Source of the DNA: Ferdinandcohnia sp036965165
GTDB lineage: Bacteria > Bacillota > Bacilli > Bacillales > Bacillaceae_L
Reading direction: 5' to 3'
NCBI RefSeq assembly: GCF_036965165.1
Contig: NZ_JBALOX010000007.1
Coordinates: 1 to 64,000, forward strand
DNA: 64,000 nt
Every line of letters starts with the position of its first letter. The first letter of the stretch is position 1. Below the pieces are notes generated by a model. It was not told where the DNA came from. It saw only the letters and a program-made list of their open reading frames with translations, and did not search any database. A program made the translations under genes and the position numbers. This document shows positions 34,228 to 42,635 of this stretch, in pieces.

Positions 34228-34405
34228 AGAAAAGCGCAAGGACCCCAATTCCAGCTAAAAGCTGGCACGTCTTGTGCCAAACGCCGGAATCCTTGCCGTC
34301 CTGGCAGAGGCGACAAGCATAAGACGAGAGCTGACAGAAGGCGTTTTTTGTCTTCCGAAGTGATTGGCTTATGACCTCTAGCCGATGGAGCCTGAAACTA
34401 GACAA
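34228..34405 (-). repeat. Family B element, copy B1
   Basis: On the minus strand it starts TGTCTAGTTTCAGGCTCC and ends at GCGCTTTTCTC. It contains the shared GCGACAAGCATAAGACGAG and GACAGAAGGCG segments seen in copies B3 and B6. Confidence 0.75.
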
Positions 34406-34417
34406 AGTGTAATAAAA

Positions 34418-34443
34418 AAAACGACTCAATTCGAGTCGTTTAT
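34418..34443. terminator. Bidirectional terminator between holA and rpsT
   Basis: AAACGACTC/GAGTCGTTT around AATTC is preceded by A8 and followed by TATTTATT. It is flanked by family B copies in opposite orientation. Confidence 0.85.
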
Positions 34444-34447
34444 TTAT

Positions 34448-34570
34448 TGTCTGGCTCCGACGCCTAGCCCCTCGAGGTCAAATAACCTGCGTCAAGAAAA
34501 GTCAAAGAACGACTTTTATTGCCGCAGAACATTTGCTTGTCGGGGCTGAGCAAGGCGCCTGCGCTTTTCG
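34448..34570 (+). repeat. Family B element, copy B2
   Basis: It starts TGTCTGGCTCCGACGCC and AGCCCCTCGAGGTC, continues GCTTGTCGGGGCTGAGCAAG, and ends GCGCCTGCGCTTTTCG. AGCCCC and GGGGCT, and GGCGCC-type ends, can pair. Confidence 0.8.
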
Positions 34571-34573
34571 GTA

Positions 34574-34840
34574 TTATGCGTTAACCTCGTTAAGTTTTTT
34601 AGCTAGACGAGATTTTTGACGGTCAGCAACATTTTTATGGATAAGACCTTTACGAGCCGCTTTGTCAAGCTTAGTTGTAGCTGTAACGAATGCTGCTTTT
34701 GCATTTTCAGCGTCGTTATTCGCAACTACAGCTTCGAAGTTTTTAACAGCAGTACGCATAGCAGACTTAATAGTTGCATTATGAGCACGACGTTCATCAT
34801 TTGTTTTTACACGTTTGATAGCTGATTTAATATTTGGCAT
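34574..34840 (-). CDS. rpsT: 30S ribosomal protein S20
   Basis: Ribosomal protein bS20, 88 residues, which binds 16S rRNA during early 30S assembly. The start MPNIKSAIKRVKTNDERR and the end SRLAKKLNEVNA are typical. The open frame extends eight codons upstream, but the ATG at 34840 follows AGGAGGTGA at a normal distance. On the minus strand the transcript runs through repeat B2 before reaching the terminator. Confidence 0.96.
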   Translation of the reverse strand: MPNIKSAIKRVKTNDERRAHNATIKSAMRTAVKNFEAVVANNDAENAKAAFVTATTKLDKAARKGLIHKNVADRQKSRLAKKLNEVNA

Positions 34841-35033
34841 ACTTTCACCTCCTGCGAATATCAAGATGATCTAAAAGTTTAATCATTTTCGATATTGGAA
34901 ATCCTCTTTCCATCGTCAAATGATTAGATTACATTCTTTGATACTCTGATGTTACAACAAAAGTTATTCTATCAAATTGACTGTGATAATGCAATACCAA
35001 TCTATTTACCACATGATAAAAATTGCATGAACT

Positions 35034-35063
35034 GTATTTCATCAGGTAAAGCTATACATACTA
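35034..35063 (+). promoter_or_regulatory. Sigma-G-type promoter of gpr
   Basis: GTATT (35034-35038), an 18-base spacer and CATACTA (35057-35063). The -10 is a full match to the forespore CATnnTA consensus, in agreement with forespore expression of gpr in B. subtilis. Confidence 0.55.
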
Positions 35064-35086
35064 TGTGAAAAATGGAGGTATTTGGA

Positions 35087-36214
35087 TTGGGAGAACAACT
35101 AGATTTAACCAAATATTCGGTTCGAACTGACTTAGCACTTGAAGCAAGCGCAATGGCTGTTGAGGAACGAAATAAAACTTTAAAAGAAGACCAGCAACCT
35201 GTATCAGAAATTGAAGGTGTCATCATAAAAGAAAGACAAGAAAATGGCATTATGATCTCAACTGTTGAAATTACTGATGAAGGTGCAAATTCAATCGGAA
35301 AGAAAAAAGGAAACTATTTAACATTAGAAGTACAGGGGATCCGCCAAAAAGATTCGGAGCTCCAACAAAAGGTACAAGAAGTATTTGCAAAGGAGTTTAG
35401 TCATTTCCTATCAAATCTAAATATCGGAAAGGATGCAAGCTGTCTTGTAGTGGGTTTAGGAAATTGGAATGTCACACCGGATGCACTTGGGCCAATGGCA
35501 GTTGAAAACCTGGTTATTACAAGGCATCTCTTTCAACTTCAGCCAGAAAATGTTCAGGATGGTTTTCGTTCTGTAAGTGCAATAGCACCTGGAGTAATGG
35601 GATTAACAGGAATTGAGACGAGTGACATTATTTTTGGTGTGATTGAAAAATCAAAGCCTGATTTTGTTATAGCGATAGATGCATTGGCAGCCCGTTCAGT
35701 AGAGCGTGTGAATTCAACCATTCAAATCTCGGACACTGGGATCCATCCAGGTTCTGGAGTTGGAAACAAACGAAAGGAACTGAGCAAGGAAACTTTAGGT
35801 ATTCCCGTGATCGCCATTGGAATACCAACAGTAGTAGATGCTGTATCTATTACAAGTGATGCGATTGATTTTATTTTAAAACATTTTGGTAGAGAGCTAA
35901 AAGAAGGAGATAAGCCTTCACGTGCTCTAATTCCTGCTGGAATGAGCTTTGGTGAAAAAAAGGTTTTAACAGATGATGACTTACCTGGGGAGCAGGAACG
36001 AAATACATTCTTAGGAATAGTCGGGACCCTACCAGATGACGAAAAAAGAAAACTCATTCATGAAGTGTTATCGCCACTTGGTCATAATTTAATGGTTACC
36101 CCAAAAGAGGTGGATGTCTTTATTGAAGACATGGCAAATGTGATTGCGGGTGGTCTCAACACAGCATTACATGGTGAAATTGCCCAGGATAATTCAGGGG
36201 CATATACGCATTAA
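35087..36214 (+). CDS. gpr: Germination protease Gpr (small acid-soluble protein protease)
   Basis: Aspartic-type endoprotease of 375 residues that degrades small acid-soluble spore proteins on germination. It is made as a zymogen whose N-terminal propeptide is removed late in sporulation (SVRTDLALEAS and the EIEGVIIKERQENG region follow the pro-part). GLGNWNVTPDALGP and IDALAARS are conserved. An ATG at 35072 is part of the ribosome binding site (ATGGAGG); TTG at 35087, 8 bases later, is preferred. Confidence 0.94.
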   Translation: MGEQLDLTKYSVRTDLALEASAMAVEERNKTLKEDQQPVSEIEGVIIKERQENGIMISTVEITDEGANSIGKKKGNYLTLEVQGIRQKDSELQQKVQEVFAKEFSHFLSNLNIGKDASCLVVGLGNWNVTPDALGPMAVENLVITRHLFQLQPENVQDGFRSVSAIAPGVMGLTGIETSDIIFGVIEKSKPDFVIAIDALAARSVERVNSTIQISDTGIHPGSGVGNKRKELSKETLGIPVIAIGIPTVVDAVSITSDAIDFILKHFGRELKEGDKPSRALIPAGMSFGEKKVLTDDDLPGEQERNTFLGIVGTLPDDEKRKLIHEVLSPLGHNLMVTPKEVDVFIEDMANVIAGGLNTALHGEIAQDNSGAYTH

Positions 36215-36216
36215 AA

Positions 36217-36314
36217 AGAAATGTGCAAGGCGCCAGCTTATCGGCGACAAGCATAAGACAAGCGCTGACAGAAGGTGCATTTTACCTAGAGCCGATGGCG
36301 CCTGGAACTAGACA
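36217..36314 (-). repeat. Family B element, copy B3
   Basis: It contains GGCGCCAGCTTATCGGCGAC, AAGCATAAGACAAGCGCTGA and ends GCCGATGGCGCCTGGAACTA plus GACA. It is nearly identical to copy B6 before dnaK. Confidence 0.8.
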
Positions 36315-36404
36315 ACAAAAAAGAAAATGAAATCTATCAAATAAGTTCTACCAACTCAATTTTATTCATATCAATATGATAGACAAACATTGAGGAGGTA
36401 GAAT

Positions 36405-37601
36405 ATGAAGAGTTTTCGGACTCAAGGAATGATGATCTCAATTCAAGGAACTAGCCTTGTGAAAGGGATTCTATTCCTCATTTTTAGTTTTATTTTATTA
36501 TTTACGATCACGGGAGCGATTGTCTCTCTTAAACCGGAGTATAGAATTAGTTCTTCTTCCATTAGCAATGTCGCAACAAATCTTTCAGGAGAAGCACTTG
36601 TTCACTTATTAGGGTATGAAAATCATTATTTTGTTCAAGGATTGCCTGAATCTACTACGAAGCCAGACTACCTAGGGGCCGTAATTAAGGTGGCAACTAA
36701 TCTTACGTTGGATGACCCACGAAGCTTTTTAGGCAGAGAACTTCCTGGCTTCTCTATATTCGATGGCAAGATTCTAGTTGCGGGTGAGGGAACAAACTAT
36801 ACGAATATGCCAATTGAATCTCCACCGCCTTTAGATGTCTTATTAGATGAAAGGCAAGTGGCTACACAAAATGTTGAACAAGCTGAAAAACCTTCTAAAC
36901 CTGTTCCACCGCCATCGATGACTACCGGTGATAAAAAGGTTGCATATATTTATCACACTCATTCTTCCGAGTCTTATTTCCCGCATTTAAAAGGAGTAGA
37001 CACGTCGATCGCAGATAATGCAAGACATCCTGATGTAAATGTAACAAAAGTAGGGGAAATGCTTGGCGAAGAGTTAGAAGCACGTGGAATTGGGACAGAA
37101 TTAAATACTACGAATATGGATCAATATTTAAAACAAAAAGGATACAACTGGTACCAATCCTATAAAGGGTCTGGAGAATTAATGGCCAGTGCAATGACGG
37201 GTAATAAGGATTTAAACTATTTTATTGATATACACCGGGATGCTCATCGTAAGGAGACAACCACAGTCACAATTAATGGAAAGTCGTATGCAAAAATTGC
37301 ATTTATTGTGGGGACTGAAAACAAAAAACTTCAGGAAAATATTAAAATCGCATCAGATTTACATGAACTGCTGAAGAAAAATTATCCCGGTTTAAGCCGT
37401 GGGGTAATACAACAAGGCGGTCCTGGCAATAATGGTGTATATAACCAGGACAAATCCGGAAATGCGATGTTAATCGAGTTTGGTGGGGTCGATAATAATT
37501 TCGAAGAACTCCGCCGAACATCTGCAGCCATTGCAGATGTCTTAGCAGAATATTACTGGCAAGCAGAAAAAGTAAATGGGAATGAAACGAATAAAGAATA
37601 G
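36405..37601 (+). CDS. spoIIP: Stage II sporulation protein P (SpoIIP)
   Basis: Peptidoglycan amidase/endopeptidase of the DMP engulfment complex (398 residues), acting with SpoIID and SpoIIM. One membrane segment (about residues 20-43) is followed by a linker with a Pro-rich stretch and the zinc-dependent amidase domain. That domain has the metal ligands in YIYHTHSSESYFP and FIDIHRDAHRKETT, and a catalytic Glu in MLIEFGG. GAGGAGG precedes the ATG. It lies just downstream of gpr, as in B. subtilis. Confidence 0.95.
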   Translation: MKSFRTQGMMISIQGTSLVKGILFLIFSFILLFTITGAIVSLKPEYRISSSSISNVATNLSGEALVHLLGYENHYFVQGLPESTTKPDYLGAVIKVATNLTLDDPRSFLGRELPGFSIFDGKILVAGEGTNYTNMPIESPPPLDVLLDERQVATQNVEQAEKPSKPVPPPSMTTGDKKVAYIYHTHSSESYFPHLKGVDTSIADNARHPDVNVTKVGEMLGEELEARGIGTELNTTNMDQYLKQKGYNWYQSYKGSGELMASAMTGNKDLNYFIDIHRDAHRKETTTVTINGKSYAKIAFIVGTENKKLQENIKIASDLHELLKKNYPGLSRGVIQQGGPGNNGVYNQDKSGNAMLIEFGGVDNNFEELRRTSAAIADVLAEYYWQAEKVNGNETNKE

Positions 37602-37613
37602 GGAGCCATTCCA

Positions 37614-37967
37614 ATGGTTAAATTCATGATGAAATGCTTCTTGATTGTGACTGTTCTTCTACTAGGTGTATTGATCGGGATGCAGCAAGCAAATGAAGGG
37701 ATGAAGAAAATGAGGGGCTATAATGACCCCTCTCTTCAAGGTGCCTTCCATATCACTGACAATAACGGTGAAGTCGAAGCATCTGTCTTAGGGCGAAAAG
37801 TGACCAGTCACGATCTGGATCAAAAACAAAAACAACTAGAGGACGTAGAAGCATTCAACCTATTTTCTAGCATCGGTGAGAAACTTGGAAACGGGATCAG
37901 TGCTCTATTTGAAAAGATCATGATGGCTATTGGAAACGGAATCGGAAGTCTCCTCGACAAACTGTAA
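37614..37967 (+). CDS. yqxA: YqxA family protein (DUF3679)
   Basis: Protein of 117 residues with one N-terminal membrane segment (about 5-22, FLIVTVLLLGVLIGMQQA). The hydrophilic part is followed by an amphipathic C-terminal segment. The function is unknown. It starts 12 bases after spoIIP and is followed by a terminator, so the two form an operon as in B. subtilis. Confidence 0.85.
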   Translation: MVKFMMKCFLIVTVLLLGVLIGMQQANEGMKKMRGYNDPSLQGAFHITDNNGEVEASVLGRKVTSHDLDQKQKQLEDVEAFNLFSSIGEKLGNGISALFEKIMMAIGNGIGSLLDKL

Positions 37968-37971
37968 GTAA

Positions 37972-38009
37972 GGGAGTTTGCCATGAACATTTGGCAAGCT
38001 CTCTTTTTT
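37972..38009 (+). terminator. Terminator after yqxA
   Basis: GGGAGTTTGCCA pairs with TGGCAAGCTCTC (one G-U or mismatch) and is followed by six T. Confidence 0.8.
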
Positions 38010-38035
38010 CCTGAAGACATTAAGATTTTTCGTAA

Positions 38036-38064
38036 TTGAATGTACTAAAATGTTTCTGTATAAT
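38036..38064 (+). promoter_or_regulatory. Sigma-A promoter of lepA
   Basis: TTGAAT (38036-38041), a 17-base spacer and TATAAT (38059-38064), about 190 bases upstream of lepA. The leader contains repeat B4. Confidence 0.7.
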
Positions 38065-38124
38065 CTAATCTAGTGTATTTAATATTTATAAGTAAGATAT
38101 ATATCATGTACGATTAAGTTACAT

Positions 38125-38239
38125 TGTCTAGCTCCAGCGCCCAGCCCCTCGAGGTCGCTTCATCCCTCCTGCGGCGGCAACAGCCTCCTCGTCGGGCTTC
38201 CAGCGCTTGTCGGGGCTATCAAGGCGCTTGCGCTTTTCG
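38125..38239 (+). repeat. Family B element, copy B4
   Basis: TGTCTAGCTCCAGCGCCCAG is followed by CCCCTCGAGGTC, a variable middle, GCTTGTCGGGGCTATCAAGG and CGCTTGCGCTTTTCG. AGCGCC/GGCGCT and AGCCCC/GGGGCT can pair. It ends 8 bases before the AGGAGGA ribosome binding site of lepA. Confidence 0.85.
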
Positions 38240-38256
38240 TATCAGGAGGATTTTGA

Positions 38257-40080
38257 ATGAACCAAGAAGAGAGACGTAATAGACAATCTAGAATCCGGAA
38301 TTTTTCAATTATTGCTCATATAGACCATGGTAAATCAACATTGGCTGACCGCATTCTTGAAAAAACAAATGCGTTAACCCATCGTGAAATGAAAGAGCAA
38401 TTGCTAGACTCCATGGATTTAGAAAGAGAACGCGGCATTACAATTAAACTGAATGCGGTACAATTAAAATATAAAGCGAAAGATGGAGAAGTATATACTT
38501 TCCACCTCATCGATACCCCAGGACATGTTGACTTTACGTATGAAGTTTCCCGTAGTTTAGCGGCATGTGAAGGTGCAGTACTCGTAGTAGACGCTGCACA
38601 GGGGATTGAAGCACAAACACTAGCAAATGTGTACTTAGCTTTAGACAATGACCTGGAAATTTTACCGGTTATTAATAAAATTGATCTACCAAGTGCTGAT
38701 CCAGAACGGGTAAGACAAGAAATTGAAGATGTGATTGGCCTTGATGCCTCGGAAGCAGTTCTAGCATCTGCTAAAGCGGGTATAGGGATAGAAGATATCT
38801 TAGAGCAAGTTGTTGAAAAAGTTCCTTCACCACTAGGTGACCCTGAAGCGCCATTAGAGGCACTTATTTTTGATTCTGTATATGACCCATACCGAGGTGT
38901 AGTTGCCTACATTCGTATTGTTCAAGGAACGGTTAAGCCAGGAGACAAAATTAAAATGATGGCAACTGGTAAGGAATTTGAGGTAATTGAAGCAGGTGTG
39001 TTCACACCACGAGCGACTTTACAGGAAGAACTAACAGTTGGGGATGTTGGATTTTTAACAGCAGCAATCAAGCATGTTGGTGATACACGCGTTGGTGACA
39101 CCATTACAAATGCTAAAAATGGCGCAGCAACGCCACTTCCTGGGTACAGACGCTTAAATCCAATGGTATTCTGTGGATTGTATCCAATTGATACAGCAAA
39201 ATATAATGATTTACGTGAAGCGTTGGAAAAGCTTGAATTAAATGACGCTGCCCTTCAATTCGAACCGGAAACATCACAAGCACTAGGATTTGGTTTCCGC
39301 TGCGGTTTCTTAGGCTTACTCCATATGGAAATTATTCAAGAACGAATTGAAAGAGAATTTAAAATAGACCTAATTACAACTGCGCCAAGCGTAATTTATG
39401 ATGTGTTTTTAACGGATGGAACTGATTTGAAAATCGATAACCCATCCGATATGCCAGACCCTCAAAAAATTGACAGAATAGAAGAGCCATACGTAAAAGC
39501 AACTATGATGGTGCCAAATGATTATGTCGGTGCTGTAATGGAGTTATGCCAAGGTAAGCGTGGTAACTTTATTGATATGCAATATCTTGATGAAAAGCGT
39601 GTAAGTATCGTTTATGAAATTCCACTTGCGGAAATCGTATATGATTTCTTTGACCAATTAAAATCAAGTACAAAAGGCTATGCTTCTTTTGATTATGAAT
39701 TAATTGGCTACAAGACCTCCAAGCTTGTGAAGATGGATATTCTATTGAATGCTGAAAAAGTAGACGCACTTTCCTTCATTGTTCATAAGGATTCATCTTA
39801 TGAGCGCGGAAAAATAATTGTAGAGAAGCTAAAGGAACTAATTCCAAGACAACAATTCGAAGTACCCATTCAGGCAGCCGTTGGACAAAAGATTATTGCA
39901 CGTTCAACCATTAAGGCAATGCGTAAAAACGTGTTAGCAAAATGTTATGGTGGTGACATTTCGCGTAAACGTAAGCTTCTTGAAAAACAGAAAGAAGGTA
40001 AAAAACGAATGAAGCAGGTTGGTTCAGTCGAAGTACCTCAAGAAGCATTTATGGCAGTGCTTAAAATGGATGATAAATAG
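38257..40080 (+). CDS. lepA: Translation elongation factor 4 (LepA)
   Basis: Translational GTPase of 607 residues that acts on stalled or assembling ribosomes. G motifs are AHIDHGKST (G1), DTPGHVDF (G3) and NKIDLP (G4). The specific C-terminal domain starts after domain V (YASFDYELIGY) and includes AKCYGGDISRKRKLLEKQK. AGGAGGA precedes the ATG. It has its own promoter and leader, then a family B element and terminator before hemW. Confidence 0.96.
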   Translation: MNQEERRNRQSRIRNFSIIAHIDHGKSTLADRILEKTNALTHREMKEQLLDSMDLERERGITIKLNAVQLKYKAKDGEVYTFHLIDTPGHVDFTYEVSRSLAACEGAVLVVDAAQGIEAQTLANVYLALDNDLEILPVINKIDLPSADPERVRQEIEDVIGLDASEAVLASAKAGIGIEDILEQVVEKVPSPLGDPEAPLEALIFDSVYDPYRGVVAYIRIVQGTVKPGDKIKMMATGKEFEVIEAGVFTPRATLQEELTVGDVGFLTAAIKHVGDTRVGDTITNAKNGAATPLPGYRRLNPMVFCGLYPIDTAKYNDLREALEKLELNDAALQFEPETSQALGFGFRCGFLGLLHMEIIQERIEREFKIDLITTAPSVIYDVFLTDGTDLKIDNPSDMPDPQKIDRIEEPYVKATMMVPNDYVGAVMELCQGKRGNFIDMQYLDEKRVSIVYEIPLAEIVYDFFDQLKSSTKGYASFDYELIGYKTSKLVKMDILLNAEKVDALSFIVHKDSSYERGKIIVEKLKELIPRQQFEVPIQAAVGQKIIARSTIKAMRKNVLAKCYGGDISRKRKLLEKQKEGKKRMKQVGSVEVPQEAFMAVLKMDDK

Positions 40081-40228
40081 AAAAGCAGAGGCGAGTGCCC
40101 AGCGACGTACGGACTGGACTGAGCCTGTAGGAGATAAAGGAAACACGAAGAACGAAGTGATTCGATGTTGACTTATTGTACGGAGGGTGAGGGAAGTCTC
40201 GCAAGGCGCTGCGAGCCGGAGCTAGACA
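40081..40228 (-). repeat. Family B element, copy B5 (divergent)
   Basis: It begins at the lepA stop with AAAAGCAGAGGCGAGTGCCC and ends GGCGCTGCGAGCCGGAGCTA plus GACA. The ends match the family, while the middle (GGACTGGACTGAGCC, GAACGAAGTGATTCG) differs from the other copies. Confidence 0.65.
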
Positions 40229-40243
40229 AATAATGTGGAAATG

Positions 40244-40267
40244 CCGCAGATATTTCTGCGGTTTTTT
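40244..40267 (+). terminator. Terminator between lepA and hemW
   Basis: CCGCAGA/TCTGCGG around TATT is followed by six T. Confidence 0.85.
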
Positions 40268-40289
40268 CACTTAGGAAGAAGTGATTTTT

Positions 40290-41426
40290 TTGGTACAAGC
40301 AGCATACCTCCACATCCCTTTTTGTGAACAAATCTGTCACTATTGTGATTTCAATAAAGTATTTCTAAAAGGGCAACCGGTTGATGAATATCTTCAATAT
40401 ATGGATGTTGAAATGAAAAATACAGTTGAGGCATTCACGCCGCGGGCTTTCAAGTCTATATTTGTTGGTGGTGGAACACCTACTGTGCTTTCTGTTAACC
40501 AACTAGAAACATTCCTGTCGAGTATTAACAGATATTTAAAACCACGAAGCGAGACAATCGAATTTACCTTTGAAGCAAATCCGGGGGATCTTTCAGAAGA
40601 TAAATTAAAATTAATGCTAGATTCAGGTGTCAATCGAATCAGTTTTGGTGTACAAACCTTCGATGATGAACTCCTCAAAGCAATTGGTAGAACACATCGT
40701 CGTAAGGATGTTTTTCAAACGATTGAATTGGCAAAACATGTGGGTTTTAAAAACATAAGTATTGATTTAATGTATGCTCTCCCAAATCAAACAATCGAAA
40801 GTTTTCAAGAGTCACTCGATTTAGCTCTCTCTCTTGATGTTGAGCATGTTTCTGCATACTCTCTCATTATTGAACCTAAAACCGTGTTCTATAACTTGAT
40901 GCGAAAAGGAAAGCTCCATCTACCTAGTCAAGAAAACGAGGCTAAAATGTATGAAACATTAATGGCAGAAATGGAGAAGCACGGGTTCCACCAATATGAA
41001 ATCAGCAATTTTTCAAAAAATGGTTTTGAAAGTCGCCATAATCTAACATATTGGAATAATGATGAATACTACGGAATCGGCGCCGGTGCCCATAGCTATG
41101 TGGCCGGGAAAAGAATATCAAATGCTGGACCAATTAAAAAATATATGACAGCCATTGACGAACATGGTTTTCCACATGTCGAAACACATTCAGTAACTTT
41201 ACAAGAAAAAATGGAGGAAGAACTATTTTTAGGTTTGCGTAAAACAAAAGGAGTTTCAATCTCCCATTTTCTTGAAAAGTTTTCCGTAAATATTTTTGAT
41301 GTTTTTGCAAGCCAAATTAAAGAACAAAAAGCAAAAGGTCTGCTTGAAGAAAAAGATGATTTTATTCGGCTAACACAGAATGGAAAGTTTCTTGGAAATG
41401 AAGTTTTTCAAGCATTTTTACTCTAG
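40290..41426 (+). CDS. hemW: Radical SAM protein HemW (HemN-like)
   Basis: Radical SAM protein of about 378 residues. The cluster motif CEQICHYCDF has three cysteines and lacks the fourth found in true coproporphyrinogen dehydrogenase HemN, so it is called HemW, a heme chaperone-type protein, not the oxidase. GGGTPT and the C-terminal HemN domain are present. In-frame starts are GTG at 40281 (only about 2 bases from AGGAAG) and TTG at 40290; the second gives the common N terminus. Older annotation names it hemN. Confidence 0.9.
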   Translation: MVQAAYLHIPFCEQICHYCDFNKVFLKGQPVDEYLQYMDVEMKNTVEAFTPRAFKSIFVGGGTPTVLSVNQLETFLSSINRYLKPRSETIEFTFEANPGDLSEDKLKLMLDSGVNRISFGVQTFDDELLKAIGRTHRRKDVFQTIELAKHVGFKNISIDLMYALPNQTIESFQESLDLALSLDVEHVSAYSLIIEPKTVFYNLMRKGKLHLPSQENEAKMYETLMAEMEKHGFHQYEISNFSKNGFESRHNLTYWNNDEYYGIGAGAHSYVAGKRISNAGPIKKYMTAIDEHGFPHVETHSVTLQEKMEEELFLGLRKTKGVSISHFLEKFSVNIFDVFASQIKEQKAKGLLEEKDDFIRLTQNGKFLGNEVFQAFLL

Positions 41427-41435
41427 GTAAAATGA

Positions 41436-41464
41436 TTGACAATGGCATTTGTATTTGGTAATTT
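41436..41464 (+). promoter_or_regulatory. Sigma-A promoter of the hrcA-dnaK operon
   Basis: TTGACA (41436-41441), 17 bases and TAATTT (41459-41464), placed directly upstream of the CIRCE operator. Confidence 0.75.
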
Positions 41465-41474
41465 AATTATAGAA

Positions 41475-41501
41475 TTAGCACTCGCTAAATAAGAGTGCTA
41501 A
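41475..41501 (+). promoter_or_regulatory. CIRCE operator (HrcA binding site)
   Basis: Perfect TTAGCACTC, nine bases, GAGTGCTAA. This is the established HrcA operator; it lies between the promoter and the hrcA start, so HrcA autoregulates the operon with GroE as cofactor. Confidence 0.98.
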
Positions 41502-41516
41502 CAGAGGTGATGTTCC

Positions 41517-42548
41517 TTGCTAACAGATCGTCAACTATTGATTCTTCAAGTTATAATTGATGACTTTATTAGATCTGCACAGCCAGTAGGGTCAAGAACA
41601 TTGTCGAAAAAAGATGGGATTGTGTTTAGCTCAGCAACTATTCGCAATGAGATGGCAGATCTAGAAGAACTAGGATTTATCGAGAAAACTCACAGTTCAT
41701 CTGGTAGAGTTCCGTCCGAACTAGGTTATCGATACTATGTGGATCATTTATTATCTCCAAGCCGATTAACTCTAAAGGAAAAGCATGAGTTGAAGTCAAT
41801 TTTTACCGAGAAAATTTATGAACTTGAAAAAATTGTCCAGAAATCCGCACAGATATTATCTGATCTAACAAACTATACTTCAATTGTTTTGGGTCCGGCT
41901 TTTACAGAAAATAAAGTAAAGAGACTACAAATTGTTCCAATTAACAATGAAACAGCTGTTGCGATTATCGTAACGGACAATGGACATGTGGAGAACCGTA
42001 CCATATCATTTCCTGAGTCCATCGACCCTAGCGATATCGAAAAGATGGTTAACATTCTAAATGAGCGGCTTGTTGGCGTTCCACTGACTGATTTAAAAAA
42101 CAAAATTTATAAAGAGGTTGCTTACCTTTTAAAAACAAATATTCGTAACTATGACACGGTCATTAATGTTTTGGACAAAACACTTACACTTCCAACGGAA
42201 GAAAAAATGTTTATTGGCGGAAAAACAAACATGTTAAGTCAACCGGAATTCCATGACATTGAAAAAGTTCGCTCATTATTATCGATGATCGAAAGTGAGC
42301 ATGAATTTTCAAGACTGTTACGTACTGATAAAGCGGGTATTGATATTAAAATTGGTCATGAAAATAACAATATCGCGATAAATGATTGCAGCCTAATAAC
42401 GGCAACGTATTCTATTGGCAACGAACATCTTGGGTCTATCGCCATTCTAGGACCTACAAGAATGGAGTATTCACGTGTAATTAGTTTGTTGCAGCATATG
42501 AGTCAAGATTTTTCAAAGGTCCTGACAAAACTGTATCAAATAGAATAG
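41517..42548 (+). CDS. hrcA: Heat-inducible transcription repressor HrcA
   Basis: Repressor of class I heat-shock genes (343 residues). The N-terminal winged helix includes PVGSRTLSK and SSATIRNEMADLEELGFIEK; the dimerisation domain follows. The TTG start is preceded by AGAGGTGAT. The CIRCE site 16 bases upstream and the following grpE-dnaK-dnaJ confirm the role. Confidence 0.97.
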   Translation: MLTDRQLLILQVIIDDFIRSAQPVGSRTLSKKDGIVFSSATIRNEMADLEELGFIEKTHSSSGRVPSELGYRYYVDHLLSPSRLTLKEKHELKSIFTEKIYELEKIVQKSAQILSDLTNYTSIVLGPAFTENKVKRLQIVPINNETAVAIIVTDNGHVENRTISFPESIDPSDIEKMVNILNERLVGVPLTDLKNKIYKEVAYLLKTNIRNYDTVINVLDKTLTLPTEEKMFIGGKTNMLSQPEFHDIEKVRSLLSMIESEHEFSRLLRTDKAGIDIKIGHENNNIAINDCSLITATYSIGNEHLGSIAILGPTRMEYSRVISLLQHMSQDFSKVLTKLYQIE

Positions 42549-42564
42549 CAGTGGCTATATTTAG

Positions 42565-42586
42565 TAGAGGGTCATATGCCCCTCTA
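42565..42586 (+). promoter_or_regulatory. Stem-loop in the hrcA-grpE spacer
   Basis: TAGAGGG (42565-42571) pairs with CCCTCTA (42580-42586). No T tract follows. B. subtilis dnaK-operon mRNA is processed at a stem-loop in the same place, which lowers hrcA and raises grpE-dnaK message. Confidence 0.55.
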
Positions 42587-42635
42587 ATACATATACTAGT
42601 TATGGTGCGAGACACCTTTAAGGGAGGTGAGTGTA

